Counted from the stretch's first letter, positions 35,870-44,832 are shown. The stretch is DNA of 60,684 bases from Vibrio ezurae NBRC 102218 (GCF_000467185.1 NZ_BATM01000017.1:1-60684), one strand, 5' to 3'. The notes: generated by a model from the letters alone, not told the origin. Made by a program: numbers and translations.

Positions 35870-36262
35870 ATGAGACTTGCACATAAACGTAAAGTGCAGA
35901 TGAAATTGCAAAAGCGTACTCATACTACTGCTAGCAACACGTCATCGAAGCCTTCAATCCAATCCAATGAGCCACGTGTTGAAACTGCTACATTGGTTGA
36001 GCCTAAAGTTGAAGCTAAGATAGAAAAAACCGCTGAAGTAGAAGTGCCTGCCATTGCACTTACACCAAAGCAACAACAAGTTCTAGATATTGTTGCTGCG
36101 AATGCTGAAGGCATCAATTCTAAAGGAATTGGCCTAGCTGCAGGTCAAGAAGAAGCAAAAGCTGCTGCATGGGCAACGGGTGCTTTGAAAAAACTAATTA
36201 GTGAAAACCTTGTTCAAAAAGAACAACTTTCAGGAAACAAAGTGATATATAAACCGGCATAA
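35870..36262 (+). CDS. Small winged-helix-like hypothetical protein
   Basis: A 130-residue protein. A basic N-terminus (MRLAHKRKVQMKLQKR) is followed by a Ser/Glu/Val-rich linker (residues about 17-60), and a C-terminal MarR-like winged helix at about 62-130 (LTPKQQQVLDIVAANAEGINSKGIGLAAG, WATGALKKLISENLVQKEQLSGNKVIYKP). DNA or RNA binding is inferred from the fold and the basic tail. GGGGA lies upstream of ATG 35870. A weak hairpin at 36291-36312 may terminate it. Family not recognised. Confidence 0.72.
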   Translation: MRLAHKRKVQMKLQKRTHTTASNTSSKPSIQSNEPRVETATLVEPKVEAKIEKTAEVEVPAIALTPKQQQVLDIVAANAEGINSKGIGLAAGQEEAKAAAWATGALKKLISENLVQKEQLSGNKVIYKPA

Positions 36263-36369
36263 TTTTTATCGGTCACTGTGTAATGAGAATGCCTCGACTT
36301 GTCGGGGCATTGTTGTATTTGTACCCCACAGAATACATGTTTAATCATGCGAAAAACACCTGGCACTGT

Positions 36370-36377
36370 GTTTATAT
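36370..36377. repeat. 8-bp target duplication, left copy
   Basis: GTTTATAT, identical to 38317-38324, directly abutting the left inverted repeat of the IS1595-like element. Confidence 0.9.
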
Positions 36378-36476
36378 GGCTCTGTTGTACTTGTGTGTTG
36401 TTATAATTACTACATAGAGGCTCCAGATGTAGAACAGACCAAAAAGCCTCCCTGTAGGAGACTTTCGTCAGTCATC

Positions 36477-37544
36477 TTATTGAACTGCTTCCTTATCAAT
36501 AATGCCTTCAAAATCTGGGTTGGGGTGAATTACAAAACGCCACAACGGCAGTTGCTTTCCTTTATAGTCTGGCGGTATGAGGATTCCGAATGAGGATGGG
36601 TTGATGCCTAGCTTCATCGCTACTACGTTGCCATCTTTTATCGTGTGCTCTCTAAACCCGTTGGTGACCATTTGACTCAGACGCCCGATTAGCGCGAAGT
36701 TTGGCTCCGTTTGATCTTGAGGTGAATAGACGAACTTAGTACCGCAAACTTTCCCGTTTTGAAAGAGCGCTTCTTGCTCGCTTTCCACCCAATCCCCGTG
36801 ACACATTAGGTAAAAGGCAATCTTCTTTTCTTCTTCGTCAGTAACTTCCTCACCGTCGCAGTAGATTTTGACATCCTTTACGATGAACTTGGCTTCACCC
36901 TCTTCATCGACGGGGACTTCTTCTTGCGGGTCTGCTAAAAGATGCAACTCTAGATCAGGAGCAACCCCAACTTGACAATCACCTAGTAAGTACATCTCCG
37001 ACATTGCCAATGCACGACCGAAATCAATCGTATAAGAGTTAGGGTGCTCATCAAAAGCATCAATGCCAAGGAGAGTCCAATGATTCCATGCTGAAAAATA
37101 GACTGCAAATCTCAACGGCAGTCCATTCAAATCAGCATACGTCTTGAGCTTGCTGTAATAGCCTTTGTTTATTGAGTATTTATTGGTTGGTTGCTTGTGG
37201 TGGCAATTTTTAACTTCGACTAACATCTGTTCATTATCATCAAATGTTAGTCTGTAGTCCGGTGCTAACAACTCTTCCCCAGAGTAATAAATGTCACCAA
37301 AATCCTCTTGCTTTATAAGAGATACCTTGCCTAATGCGCCTGCAACATAGGCGAACAATGATTCAGTACGTTTGCCAAAGATCATTGTTTGACTCTTCTT
37401 ACTTTCTTCTATTGATACTTTTACTCGATGGAGAAAGTCTTTTTGATCGGCTTGATCAGTGAAGTTGTAACCATGTTCTGTTGCCATTTCAGCAAACAAC
37501 TCCAACACATCAAACTTTTCGGCATTTCTTTTTAGTTTTTTCAC
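36477..37544 (-). CDS. Passenger protein with PD-(D/E)XK nuclease-like motif
   Basis: A 355-residue protein starting at GTG 37544. Residues about 60-115 read as a PD-(D/E)XK core: Glu62 in the first helix, Pro95-Asp96 in LLAPDYRLTF, then Glu110 and Lys112 in MLVEVKNC. The rest is acidic with no recognised domain (EEVTDEEEKKIAFYLMC). No signal peptide. It lies wholly inside the IS1595-like element, occupying the place of the C-terminal transposase half, and ends 99 bases from the left repeat; a hairpin with T-run at about 36438-36465 could terminate it. Possible roles are defence against DNA or an accessory to transposition; neither is shown. Confidence 0.7.
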   Translation of the reverse strand: MKKLKRNAEKFDVLELFAEMATEHGYNFTDQADQKDFLHRVKVSIEESKKSQTMIFGKRTESLFAYVAGALGKVSLIKQEDFGDIYYSGEELLAPDYRLTFDDNEQMLVEVKNCHHKQPTNKYSINKGYYSKLKTYADLNGLPLRFAVYFSAWNHWTLLGIDAFDEHPNSYTIDFGRALAMSEMYLLGDCQVGVAPDLELHLLADPQEEVPVDEEGEAKFIVKDVKIYCDGEEVTDEEEKKIAFYLMCHGDWVESEQEALFQNGKVCGTKFVYSPQDQTEPNFALIGRLSQMVTNGFREHTIKDGNVVAMKLGINPSSFGILIPPDYKGKQLPLWRFVIHPNPDFEGIIDKEAVQ

Positions 37545-37670
37545 TTTTTTCTTAGTTTATGATTTAAAGTGAAAAGAAGTCTACCTATGTGCCTGCTAAA
37601 TCTCTGTGACACAACTCTATGATTTGATTGGATAGATCGCCTTATCCAAGCGAGCTTATCTTTATAATAA

Positions 37671-38243
37671 TCATTCGAGTACAGCGCCGAGCCACAACGA
37701 TTCCTCACCATGCCCTTTACCTCCGCCCCTTTTGCGTGGTTCTCTAGGCATTTGCCGACATCCTTTGAACGATTCAGGTAAGAATGCCTCATCGGCCTCT
37801 ATTATGCCTGTAAAAGAAGTCGGCTGACTCTGATTAGGCATTAGCAAAAACCGATGCCGCCAGAAGAAGGCGGTTCTTAAATTGATGTTGAGGTGTCGAG
37901 CTATTCTTCTCAACGATACACCATCCCACATCAAGGCAGCATACGCTAACCACTTGTCTTCCTTTCGCATTTTATACAATGGCGTCCCTGTTAGGGAGCA
38001 AAAGGTCTTCTTGCAATCCTTACAGCGATAACGCTGTATTCCTTTTGCAGTCACTCCGTGTTTGATGAAGCTCATTGAGTGGCAATGGGCGCAGTCAGCA
38101 ACTGTTTGCTCTCGCTCTGCTATTACCTTTCCAACGGTGTTCTCATCGAGTTTACCTTTGACTGAGTTATTTAATCGTTTGGTGTCAGCGTAGTTGAGAG
38201 TGGGAATTAGCTGGAGTATCTTATCTAAGTTGTTGATTCCCAT
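37671..38243 (-). pseudogene. IS1595-family transposase, C-terminally truncated
   Basis: A 190-residue N-terminal half of an ISXO2-like transposase. The zinc ribbon CAHCHSMSFIKHGVTAKGIQRYRCKDC is present, followed by the helix-turn-helix GVSLRRIARHLNINLRTAFFWRHRFL. The first catalytic Asp is in GIIEADEAFLPESFKG, then PREPRKRGGGKG. Family proteins continue about 130 residues with a second Asp and the Glu of the DDE triad; here the frame ends soon after RKRGGG and the nuclease-like gene follows. It should be catalytically dead. Confidence 0.85.
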
Positions 38244-38316
38244 AAATTGCCGCCATTTGTACTGATCTTGTAGGGATCATCAGTATAGACTAGCAACATG
38301 GAAGTACAACAGAGCC

Positions 38317-38324
38317 GTTTATAT
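38317..38324. repeat. 8-bp target duplication, right copy
   Basis: GTTTATAT, identical to 36370-36377, directly abutting the right inverted repeat of the IS1595-like element. Confidence 0.9.
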
Positions 38325-38405
38325 ACACTATCGGGTGTTTTGTGCATCTATCCTTCATAATTAGCCGTAATTTTGTTCCTTGTTGTGAGTAAGAATATGA
38401 AACAG

Positions 38406-38458
38406 TCATGTGTTTTTCCTGCGCTATTTCTGAACACTTATTTAGCGCGACTGGTATG
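38406..38458. repeat. Partial copy of a Vibrio-type palindromic intergenic repeat
   Basis: Shares a 21-base identical core (38413-38433 with 43186-43206) with the full repeat at 43139-43230, and ends CTGGTAT like that element's GATTGGTAT. The left half is not recognisable. Confidence 0.7.
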
Positions 38459-38468
38459 CGATTATGAA

Positions 38469-38494
38469 TAAAAAAAAGAGCCTTGCGGCTCTTT
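38469..38494 (-). terminator. Terminator of the ATPase-mscS operon
   Basis: On the minus strand AAAGAGCC-GCAA-GGCTCTTT followed by more T; 25 bases after the stop of the small gene at 38519. Confidence 0.9.
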
Positions 38495-38518
38495 CTGTCA
38501 TCGGTGTAAATAGAGGCT

Positions 38519-38779
38519 CTATTTCTTACCAATCGGTCTATTTTCTTTTGGCTTTAGGGTAATTTTGCCAAAGCCCAGTTTTCTAAAATAGTTGTCACGA
38601 TAGTCGCGAACGGCTTTGGTATCAGATACGGCTTCTACTTGCAGTTCCATCTTGAGAAACTCGGTTAAATCAATTCCTTCAGCATCAGCTACGGCTTCGT
38701 GGATATTACGGAACTGCTGATAGGAGAACAGCAGTTCTTTGTGTTCTTTTTTGTATACGTACTGGATGGTTCTAGACAT
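38519..38779 (-). CDS. Small conserved protein, probably DUF2960
   Basis: An 86-residue soluble protein (YVYKKEHKELLFSYQQFRNIHEAVADAEGIDLTEFLKME, AVRDYRDNYFRKLGFGKI). It resembles the small Vibrio family DUF2960 as I remember it; function unknown. It starts 33 bases after mscS and is followed by the operon terminator, so it is probably the third gene of the ATPase-mscS transcript. Confidence 0.72.
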   Translation of the reverse strand: MSRTIQYVYKKEHKELLFSYQQFRNIHEAVADAEGIDLTEFLKMELQVEAVSDTKAVRDYRDNYFRKLGFGKITLKPKENRPIGKK

Positions 38780-38812
38780 TGTGCTCTCTTATGACGCTTG
38801 TTTGTACAAGGG

Positions 38813-39697
38813 CTAAATAGTTTGGGTATTTACGGCAATTCTTGGTGGAGTAATGCCGTTTTTCTTAAATTCTTTCATCACTCGCAAGGTGATGTCGGTT
38901 TCAAACAGTTTCTCATATCCTGTATCAACAACATAGGCTTTGCAGGTTAATTGTATCGCCAAGTAGTTATCTGTGATGGTTTGCTTTACCAATACCACAA
39001 CCGGTTTAGGTAAATGGATGTATCGACTGGAAGAGGCCGCTTCTTGAATTAAGTTCCGTGCCAAGTCAATGTCTTGATCCATGCCCACATAGAAAGGAAT
39101 GACCACTTGCATATCTAACGCGCCATAGTTGCCACTGACGGTCACTTCATTAAGAAATTTGTTGTTAGGTATGGTGATGATGTCATCGGTCAAGGTACGC
39201 ATACGCACAGAGCGCAAACCAATGGTAATAATGTCACCATAATTCCCTTCAAAGGTGACACGGTCACCAACTTGGAATGGGCGGTCAATCATAACCGTTA
39301 ATCCAGCAATGAAGGACGCGGCAAGATCTTTCAATGCAAAGCCGACGGATACCGCTAGCGTACCCCCGATGAGCGCGAGGATATGATCGTTGATTCTAAA
39401 ACTGATCATAAATACGACGATACCGGCGGTAATATAGATAAAGAACTGCAAAAACGATTGTGCTTTTTGCAAGATCATTCGGTATTGAACAAACTGTGTG
39501 CTTACGCTAGCAACAATCGAGTCGATAAACCGAAGCAGCAGCCATGTACAAGCAATGATCAGCACGGAGAATAAGACGCCACCCCAGCGAACTAGGCTGG
39601 CGAAATCTTGAATAGCGGCCACATCAGGCACTTCTTCTATCGCAAAACAGTGGCTACTGAATGAAAGGCTGAGCAGAATAAAAAGTAGTCTTATCAT
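38813..39697 (-). CDS. MscS-family mechanosensitive ion channel
   Basis: A 294-residue small-conductance channel. A signal-peptide-like N-terminus (residues 1-19, ending SHCFA) precedes three membrane helices. The pore helix and start of the MscS beta domain are recognised by GFALKDLAASFIAGLTVMIDRPFQVGDRVTFEGNYGDIITIGLRSVRMRTLTDD (conserved core residues GDRV, G.I..IG.R.T.). A cytoplasmic alpha/beta domain ends at about 285. Members release solutes under membrane tension. Its ATG is one base after the stop of the upstream ATPase gene, which is very tight coupling and suggests a joint complex. Confidence 0.92.
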   Translation of the reverse strand: MIRLLFILLSLSFSSHCFAIEEVPDVAAIQDFASLVRWGGVLFSVLIIACTWLLLRFIDSIVASVSTQFVQYRMILQKAQSFLQFFIYITAGIVVFMISFRINDHILALIGGTLAVSVGFALKDLAASFIAGLTVMIDRPFQVGDRVTFEGNYGDIITIGLRSVRMRTLTDDIITIPNNKFLNEVTVSGNYGALDMQVVIPFYVGMDQDIDLARNLIQEAASSSRYIHLPKPVVVLVKQTITDNYLAIQLTCKAYVVDTGYEKLFETDITLRVMKEFKKNGITPPRIAVNTQTI

Positions 39698-39698
39698 G

Positions 39699-42050
39699 TT
39701 ATTTTACCAAAAGATGTTGACGATGAAGGACATTGGTAATGTGACGATACCAGTGATCGGAAACTTTGGCTTTATCATCGTTCCAATCGATATAGCCACG
39801 ACTTTGGAAGTAACGAAGCGTACCCAGTACTTCAGCATGACTTAGCTGTGTACACTCAGACAGTGCTTCTTGACTCGCCACTTCTAACTGTACGATAGAG
39901 CGCAATACCGCCAACATAGGTTTGGGCATTTTTTCAAGCTCTTCTGACTCAGGTGCTCGGAATAAACGCACCACCACAGCATCATTGGTTTTATTGCGAC
40001 GCAATGACAGCCTAAAGAATCGAAGTGCAACGGTAGGGTTACCATCAGCGTAATGCCACAGGATACGATAGAAGCCATTACGTGCTCGGTCTTCTTCGCT
40101 GATATTGTCATGATCCCATTGTTTAGGCACGACTAAGCCTTCAAATGAGACTTTGTAGTGTTCATCCTCGGACTGGTTGATGCGAGAAGCGAGTAATTCA
40201 GCCACTTGAGCTTCGCTCCATTTTGGCAAAAATGTCACCCAATCAAATAATAAACGCTCACCGCGAGCTCTATCCACAAAGCGCCAGCTGGCTTTTTCAA
40301 TCGCTAAAATCGCGCGGTGATTTTTCTTTGAACGGCGAAGTAGATTGGTAAATTTTAGTAGTCCACTTAATCCACCCACCATAGGTTTTACTAGTCTTTG
40401 ACCGTTATCAAGTGCGATAAGATAGCTTTCGTTGCTTTTTCGTAGGTGATTCAATATTTGAATCTCACCGGCATCGCGGTTTAATCCTAACTGCTCAGCA
40501 AATTCTTGAATGAGTTCGATATAGCCCGCATAAGGGCAGTTTAAATAAATAGGTGTGGCGTTTTTTACCTTAAACAGCATCTGTTTTAGGAAAGTAGTGG
40601 TGCCCACACCGCGCTCTCCGGAGATCACGCATACCGCTGGGTTGTTGGATAACACGTAGCGTGATATTTCTTTAAACTCATCTGAGGCATAGTTAATGAG
40701 CGTACTGTCTTCATGCCCAGGGGTAATGTATTTAAAGGTTTCATCACCTTTTACGCGCACAAAATTTTGTGACTGAAGTTCGTTTTCATTTTGTTTTGCC
40801 ACTTCAATTTTAAATAGGTAAGCCAGCCCCTGACTAAAAAAGGTGTAAGTGGACAGCTTAGAGACAAAAATGGATTGGCATGTGGTGGTAATTATCCACG
40901 CGATACCAATGGTAGTGGCAAGAATATTGAGTAAAAATGTATTTTCGTTTTTTTCAGCCCAAACTACCCACAAAGGTTTATCGGATGCTTTGTTGATCCG
41001 GCGAAATACAATCGGGCGCCATTTGCGTAATATCTTTAAGGTAATGAGCACAAACCAAAAGAAGACGAGGCTTGATATCCAGTAGTAAATGGTGCCTTTA
41101 CCAACCATGCGTTGCGATATTTGTAATATGACGCCAACAAAAATGAAGCTCCATACATACCAGCGAATGGTCGATAGTCGAAGACGGGTGATCTCTTTAC
41201 TGGATGCGCGACTGTTTCGGTAGGCAAATTCCAAGATAAAACTGATCGCAATTGAACCGCCTAAGATCCACCAAGTGAAAATCTCCAGAACAATCAGCTG
41301 ACTCAGACTCGGTATGGTAGAGAGCACACGTAATGAAAGGGTAATGGCAATTAACACTGCAATTGCGCGATGCGCACGACTGATGTACCAAATGAGTCGG
41401 ATCCATAGCGGTGGACGAGTGCTACTTTCCAACTGAACTTTCTTAAAGCTTTCAATAAAACGTTTGCTGTTCGCAAGCCACCACGTTAAAGCGAAGTAGA
41501 TGAACAACACTTTTATGATGGCCCAGATTAAGGGTACAGGGGAGATGAAAATGTCTTTGATGAGTGATTTAAAGCTGCGAATTTGCAGATGAATGAGAAA
41601 TTCACCATTAAGTCGGGTGACATACCACTCTTGTTTAAATTGAATCACCCCTGAAGGACCAAAACCAGTAACCAGATCTTGGGTGGAGTGTGTCGAGAGT
41701 TTGATTAAGTCTTCTTTACTTTTACCTAGACTGCGCAATGTCAACCAAGTGCGTTCCGCTGCCTTCCAGTGTTGGTCGGTGTCATCATTGCTGTAGGTTT
41801 TGATTTGATTGGCAAACTGATCAGCATGAGTTCGCTGCTCGTTGATCACCGCTTCCATGAGTTGGTTGACTTTTTCTTTGTCCCCATGGCTCATGAATAA
41901 AGGATCAGGAAGTTTGTTCACTTCCGCGGCAATTTTGACAGCCACCTCGTCAATTTGAGGTTCATCAGCCAGTTTATATTCCCATTTTGCTTGAGCGCTA
42001 AAAGAAAGCAACATCAGTAAAATAGGAAGGAAGAAGAATTTTGCTCGCAT
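39699..42050 (-). CDS. Polytopic membrane protein with cytoplasmic AAA/STAND-like ATPase domain
   Basis: A 783-residue protein. The signal peptide MRAKFFFLPILLMLLSFSAQA is cleaved before KWEYK. A helical periplasmic region (about 22-160) and roughly six membrane segments (about 165-430) follow. A P-loop domain has Walker A GERGVGTTT at 478-486 and a Walker B-like LIALD at 544-548, then helical and winged-helix-like segments (RYFQSRGYIDWNDDKAKVSDHWYRH). The start ATG 42050 is chosen for the signal peptide; TTG 42077 adds nine residues. It ends one base before mscS. It looks like an MscS-type sensor portion carrying an ATPase in place of a pore. Function inferred only. Confidence 0.78.
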   Translation of the reverse strand: MRAKFFFLPILLMLLSFSAQAKWEYKLADEPQIDEVAVKIAAEVNKLPDPLFMSHGDKEKVNQLMEAVINEQRTHADQFANQIKTYSNDDTDQHWKAAERTWLTLRSLGKSKEDLIKLSTHSTQDLVTGFGPSGVIQFKQEWYVTRLNGEFLIHLQIRSFKSLIKDIFISPVPLIWAIIKVLFIYFALTWWLANSKRFIESFKKVQLESSTRPPLWIRLIWYISRAHRAIAVLIAITLSLRVLSTIPSLSQLIVLEIFTWWILGGSIAISFILEFAYRNSRASSKEITRLRLSTIRWYVWSFIFVGVILQISQRMVGKGTIYYWISSLVFFWFVLITLKILRKWRPIVFRRINKASDKPLWVVWAEKNENTFLLNILATTIGIAWIITTTCQSIFVSKLSTYTFFSQGLAYLFKIEVAKQNENELQSQNFVRVKGDETFKYITPGHEDSTLINYASDEFKEISRYVLSNNPAVCVISGERGVGTTTFLKQMLFKVKNATPIYLNCPYAGYIELIQEFAEQLGLNRDAGEIQILNHLRKSNESYLIALDNGQRLVKPMVGGLSGLLKFTNLLRRSKKNHRAILAIEKASWRFVDRARGERLLFDWVTFLPKWSEAQVAELLASRINQSEDEHYKVSFEGLVVPKQWDHDNISEEDRARNGFYRILWHYADGNPTVALRFFRLSLRRNKTNDAVVVRLFRAPESEELEKMPKPMLAVLRSIVQLEVASQEALSECTQLSHAEVLGTLRYFQSRGYIDWNDDKAKVSDHWYRHITNVLHRQHLLVK

Positions 42051-42243
42051 GGTTCTCACTTGTTCGTTTAATTCCAAGCAAAGTTTAGTGCAGAGAAAGG
42101 CTTTAACGAAACTTTTTTAGATAAAACATCAAATTAGATGCAATCTATTTCGGTAGAAGTTGAGAACTGTGTCTCTTTATTAACGCCATGTATGGATGTT
42201 AATCTTTATTTACATTCCATTAGCAACGTGACAAGGATTCAGT

Positions 42244-42954
42244 ATGGTATTTCCCTATAAGAATATAGTGATATTAACGGGGGCAGGGATTTCTGCTGAG
42301 TCTGGAATTCAAACATTTAGAACTCAAGACGGTTTGTGGGAAAATCACCGAATTGAAGACGTTGCTACGCCAGAGGGGTTCGACAGAGACCCTATACTGG
42401 TGCATTCCTTTTATAATGGTCGTAGACAGAAATTATTATCGTCTGACATAAAGCCTAATGCTGCTCACATTGCGCTAGGAAAGCTAGAGCAGGAGCTTGA
42501 AGGTTCGGTGACAGTCGTGACACAGAATATTGACAATCTGCATGAGCGTGGAGGGTCGAGTCAGATTATTCATATGCACGGTGAATTATTGAAAGTCCGT
42601 TGCAGTGGTTCAGGGCAGGTAATTGAGCAAGATAGTGATTTGAATGATGGAGATCTTTGTCATTGCTGCCAGATCCCACAACAAATGCGTCCGCATATAG
42701 TTTGGTTTGGTGAGATGCCATTGCAAATGGATAAAATCTATACCGCGATTGAGCAGGCCGATTTGTTTGTTTCCATTGGTACTTCTGGTGTTGTTTATCC
42801 GGCCGCAGGTTTTGTTCATGACGCAAAGCTGCACGGGGCTCATACCATAGAAATTAACCTTGAACCGAGCGCAGTACAAAGTGAGTTTGATGAAAAGCGC
42901 TATGGTCTTGCCAGCGTCGAAGTGCCTAAGTTGGTTGAAGAGCTATTGGGCTAA
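42244..42954 (+). CDS. cobB: NAD-dependent protein deacylase, sirtuin
   Basis: A 236-residue Sir2-type enzyme that removes acetyl and related acyl groups from lysines using NAD+. Motifs: [32 protein letters not shown] (catalytic His), and the zinc region around CHCCQ and [10 protein letters not shown]. The Y-x-x-R pair in FYNGRR is the SIRT5/CobB signature linked to desuccinylation. A CobB-type zinc site with an incomplete first Cys pair is seen, as in other gammaproteobacterial CobB. AAGGA lies upstream of ATG 42244. Length normal. Confidence 0.94.
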   Translation: MVFPYKNIVILTGAGISAESGIQTFRTQDGLWENHRIEDVATPEGFDRDPILVHSFYNGRRQKLLSSDIKPNAAHIALGKLEQELEGSVTVVTQNIDNLHERGGSSQIIHMHGELLKVRCSGSGQVIEQDSDLNDGDLCHCCQIPQQMRPHIVWFGEMPLQMDKIYTAIEQADLFVSIGTSGVVYPAAGFVHDAKLHGAHTIEINLEPSAVQSEFDEKRYGLASVEVPKLVEELLG

Positions 42955-43310
42955 GTTATCTGAACTGACAGACAGACAGTGGTGTGTATGAGAGTGGTGC
43001 TGTGTATGGGCTTAGCTTGCTATTGGTGACGTTGTCACGATAATGTTCGTTATCACGGTAGTGGTGTACGCAGGCCTTCATTGAAGATTGCTTATTTTCA
43101 GGAGGTTTTTGACGGAATAGTGTTCGCAGAATGGGCTTATACCAATCGTTCTTAATAACGAAACATTCTCGTTTGCTATCGAGCATTTTTCCTGCGCTAT
43201 TTCTGATCACTTACTTAGTGTGATTGGTATTAGGGCTATGCTGTAGTGGCTATTTACAGGTATACTTGCGCCAGAATATTTTCTTTTAAAGGCAAGGACC
43301 TAAAGATTAA
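42955..43310. other. Intergenic region holding a palindromic repeat
   Basis: No gene supported. The minus frame 42956-43210 is translated repeat sequence. AAGGCAAGG at 43291-43299 may serve the next gene. Confidence 0.5.
43139..43230. repeat. Vibrio-type palindromic intergenic repeat, full-length
   Basis: A 92-bp unit bounded by ATACCAATC and its exact inverse GATTGGTAT, with internal complementary patches (TAATAACGAAAC, CTATCGAG). I recognise its core from repeats common between Vibrio genes. It contains no reading frame of its own and is probably a MITE-like element. Confidence 0.8.
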
Positions 43311-44162
43311 ATGAGCAATCCGACAGAGAAAAACTTTAACCTTGGTGGCAGCATTGAAAAGGCATTGTCCGGAGATTTTGAACTAAAGCCTGTCAGTGTG
43401 ATTACTGAGGCATGGCAATTAACCATGCGTAACTTTCTGGCATTTTCTCCAGCCGTGATTCTATTGATTGCGATCCAAGCCATTGTATTTATTATTGCTT
43501 TAAAGCTTCAGATTGGAGACGTTTCTTTAGTTTTAAAGATGTTTCAAAGTCCTGAGTCATTAGACCCTTCTATTTTCCAATCAATTTTTGTGGCCAATTT
43601 CAGCTTTGAGGTTGTCGCTGCGCCTATTTATGCCGGTGTTGCGCTGATGGCGATGAGCCATGCTGCGGGCTTATCGACCCAAACCCGACACATCACAAAA
43701 GGGTTGGCATTTATGATGCCGGTGATTTTGGTCACCATGATTAACTTATTGCTGCAAGCTGTGGCTGGAGCATTGGTGCCTTTTATTTCAATTTATCTGT
43801 CGCTGGCCTTTAGTAATGCGGTTTTATTGGTGTGTGAAAAACGATTGAGCCCAATTCAAGCCATGTGGACATCACTGCGTGCGGTGAATAAGCGTATTTT
43901 TTCCATTGCGGTGATTTATCTCGTCACTATGTTGGCGTTTTTTGCCGGTATGATGATGTACGGACTTGGCCTAGTGGTTGCGGTGCCGTTTTTCTTCCAT
44001 GCCAAAGGAATTATTTATCGTAATATGTTTGGCATTCGTTTGCAGGTCGTGGCTAATACAGCAGATACTCAAGCTGAGTCAACTGAGCATGAGCGTGATG
44101 ATTCAGACAACACGCCGCCAACACCAGGGCCTTCTGGTGGCTCAAGTACGTTTGATGCATAA
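43311..44162 (+). CDS. Hypothetical integral membrane protein
   Basis: A 283-residue protein. After a soluble N-terminus (about 1-40), five to six hydrophobic segments run from about 43 to 240 (FSPAVILLIAIQAIVFIIALKL, VILVTMINLLLQAVAGALVPF, IAVIYLVTMLAFFAGMMMYGLGLVV). An acidic, Pro/Gly-rich cytoplasmic tail follows (DNTPPTPGPSGGSS). It resembles glycerophosphodiester-phosphodiesterase-like or DUF975-type membrane domains only loosely, so I assign none. It ends 13 bases before the DUF2987 gene and is likely co-transcribed. Confidence 0.75.
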   Translation: MSNPTEKNFNLGGSIEKALSGDFELKPVSVITEAWQLTMRNFLAFSPAVILLIAIQAIVFIIALKLQIGDVSLVLKMFQSPESLDPSIFQSIFVANFSFEVVAAPIYAGVALMAMSHAAGLSTQTRHITKGLAFMMPVILVTMINLLLQAVAGALVPFISIYLSLAFSNAVLLVCEKRLSPIQAMWTSLRAVNKRIFSIAVIYLVTMLAFFAGMMMYGLGLVVAVPFFFHAKGIIYRNMFGIRLQVVANTADTQAESTEHERDDSDNTPPTPGPSGGSSTFDA

Positions 44163-44175
44163 GGGTAACGACTCA

Positions 44176-44832
44176 ATGAAATGGCGTTTGTTTACGGCAG
44201 CCTTGTTGATTGCCGGATTATCTAACTCAGCGTATGCCCAAGAGTACATGTTTACTTATAGTAAACTTTATTCTCCGTTAAAACATAATCTTAAGCAGCT
44301 TGATAGTGATGTCAAAGTGGGGCTGTTTTTTACCAATTTTGCAACCAAGCAACCGTGCAGTATCGAAAAGGCATGGATGGAGAAAGAGCAACATCATGAA
44401 GATTTACGCATCAGTGAAAACGGTGAAGTGAATGTTCCTGTTGATGATAATTTAAGAAGCGCTAATCCATTGGTGTATATTCATACGCCGGCGAACGCTC
44501 GTTGTGATTACTCTTTGGTGGTGTTGACCAAAAAACCGTTTTTTGGAAACATTGACCATAGCCAGTTAGAAGTGACAGCAACCGAGATGCAAAATCTGTT
44601 AGGCGATCTTGGCGGCATGTTTTCGAGTTGGTTCGCGCCAGATATTGAAGGGGTAACATTAGAGTTTATCCCAGGCGTATCAACTGAGATCCTATTGTCA
44701 AATGGGAAAGTGATCCCGGTGTCAGAGCAGGGTAAAGCAATATTGAAACTGTCAGATTTACGTGACGGTGTCACTGCTGATATTCCGGTTAAAACTCAAA
44801 GGGTTATGCCATATATTAAACAACAGGCATGA
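44176..44832 (+). CDS. Exported DUF2987-type protein
   Basis: A 218-residue protein. The signal peptide MKWRLFTAALLIAGLSNSAYA is cleaved before QEYMFTYSK. The mature sequence (EYMFTYSKLYSPLKHN, DVKVGLFFTNFATKQPCSIEKAWMEKE, NPLVYIHTPANARCDYSLVV) matches what I know as DUF2987, found in Vibrio and relatives; two Cys could form a disulphide. Function unknown, periplasmic or surface. The frame is open back to 43978, but only ATG 44176 gives a signal peptide, with AAGGG upstream. A terminator follows. Confidence 0.85.
   Translation: MKWRLFTAALLIAGLSNSAYAQEYMFTYSKLYSPLKHNLKQLDSDVKVGLFFTNFATKQPCSIEKAWMEKEQHHEDLRISENGEVNVPVDDNLRSANPLVYIHTPANARCDYSLVVLTKKPFFGNIDHSQLEVTATEMQNLLGDLGGMFSSWFAPDIEGVTLEFIPGVSTEILLSNGKVIPVSEQGKAILKLSDLRDGVTADIPVKTQRVMPYIKQQA

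Larger units (their letters stand above)
36378..38316 (-). mobile_element. IS1595-like element carrying a nuclease-like passenger gene
   Basis: A complete element of 1,939 bp. Both ends begin GGCTCTGTTGTACTT (15/15 identical; three mismatches, then TGTTG again, so 20 of the first 23 bases match). It is flanked by a perfect AT-rich 8-bp target duplication GTTTATAT at 36370-36377 and 38317-38324. Eight-bp duplications and passenger genes are known features of the IS1595 family. Inside are a 3'-truncated ISXO2-like transposase gene and a PD-(D/E)XK nuclease-like gene, both on the minus strand. Without the last DDE residues the element should be non-autonomous. Confidence 0.88.

Noticed and set aside
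37541..37792. 83-residue minus-strand frame between the transposase and the nuclease-like gene
   Set aside because: Overlaps the end of the transposase in another frame and does not match the missing transposase C-terminus.
38290..38532. 80-residue minus-strand frame
   Set aside because: Crosses the right inverted repeat, target duplication, palindromic repeat and a terminator.
42956..43210. 84-residue minus-strand frame
   Set aside because: Is translated palindromic repeat sequence.
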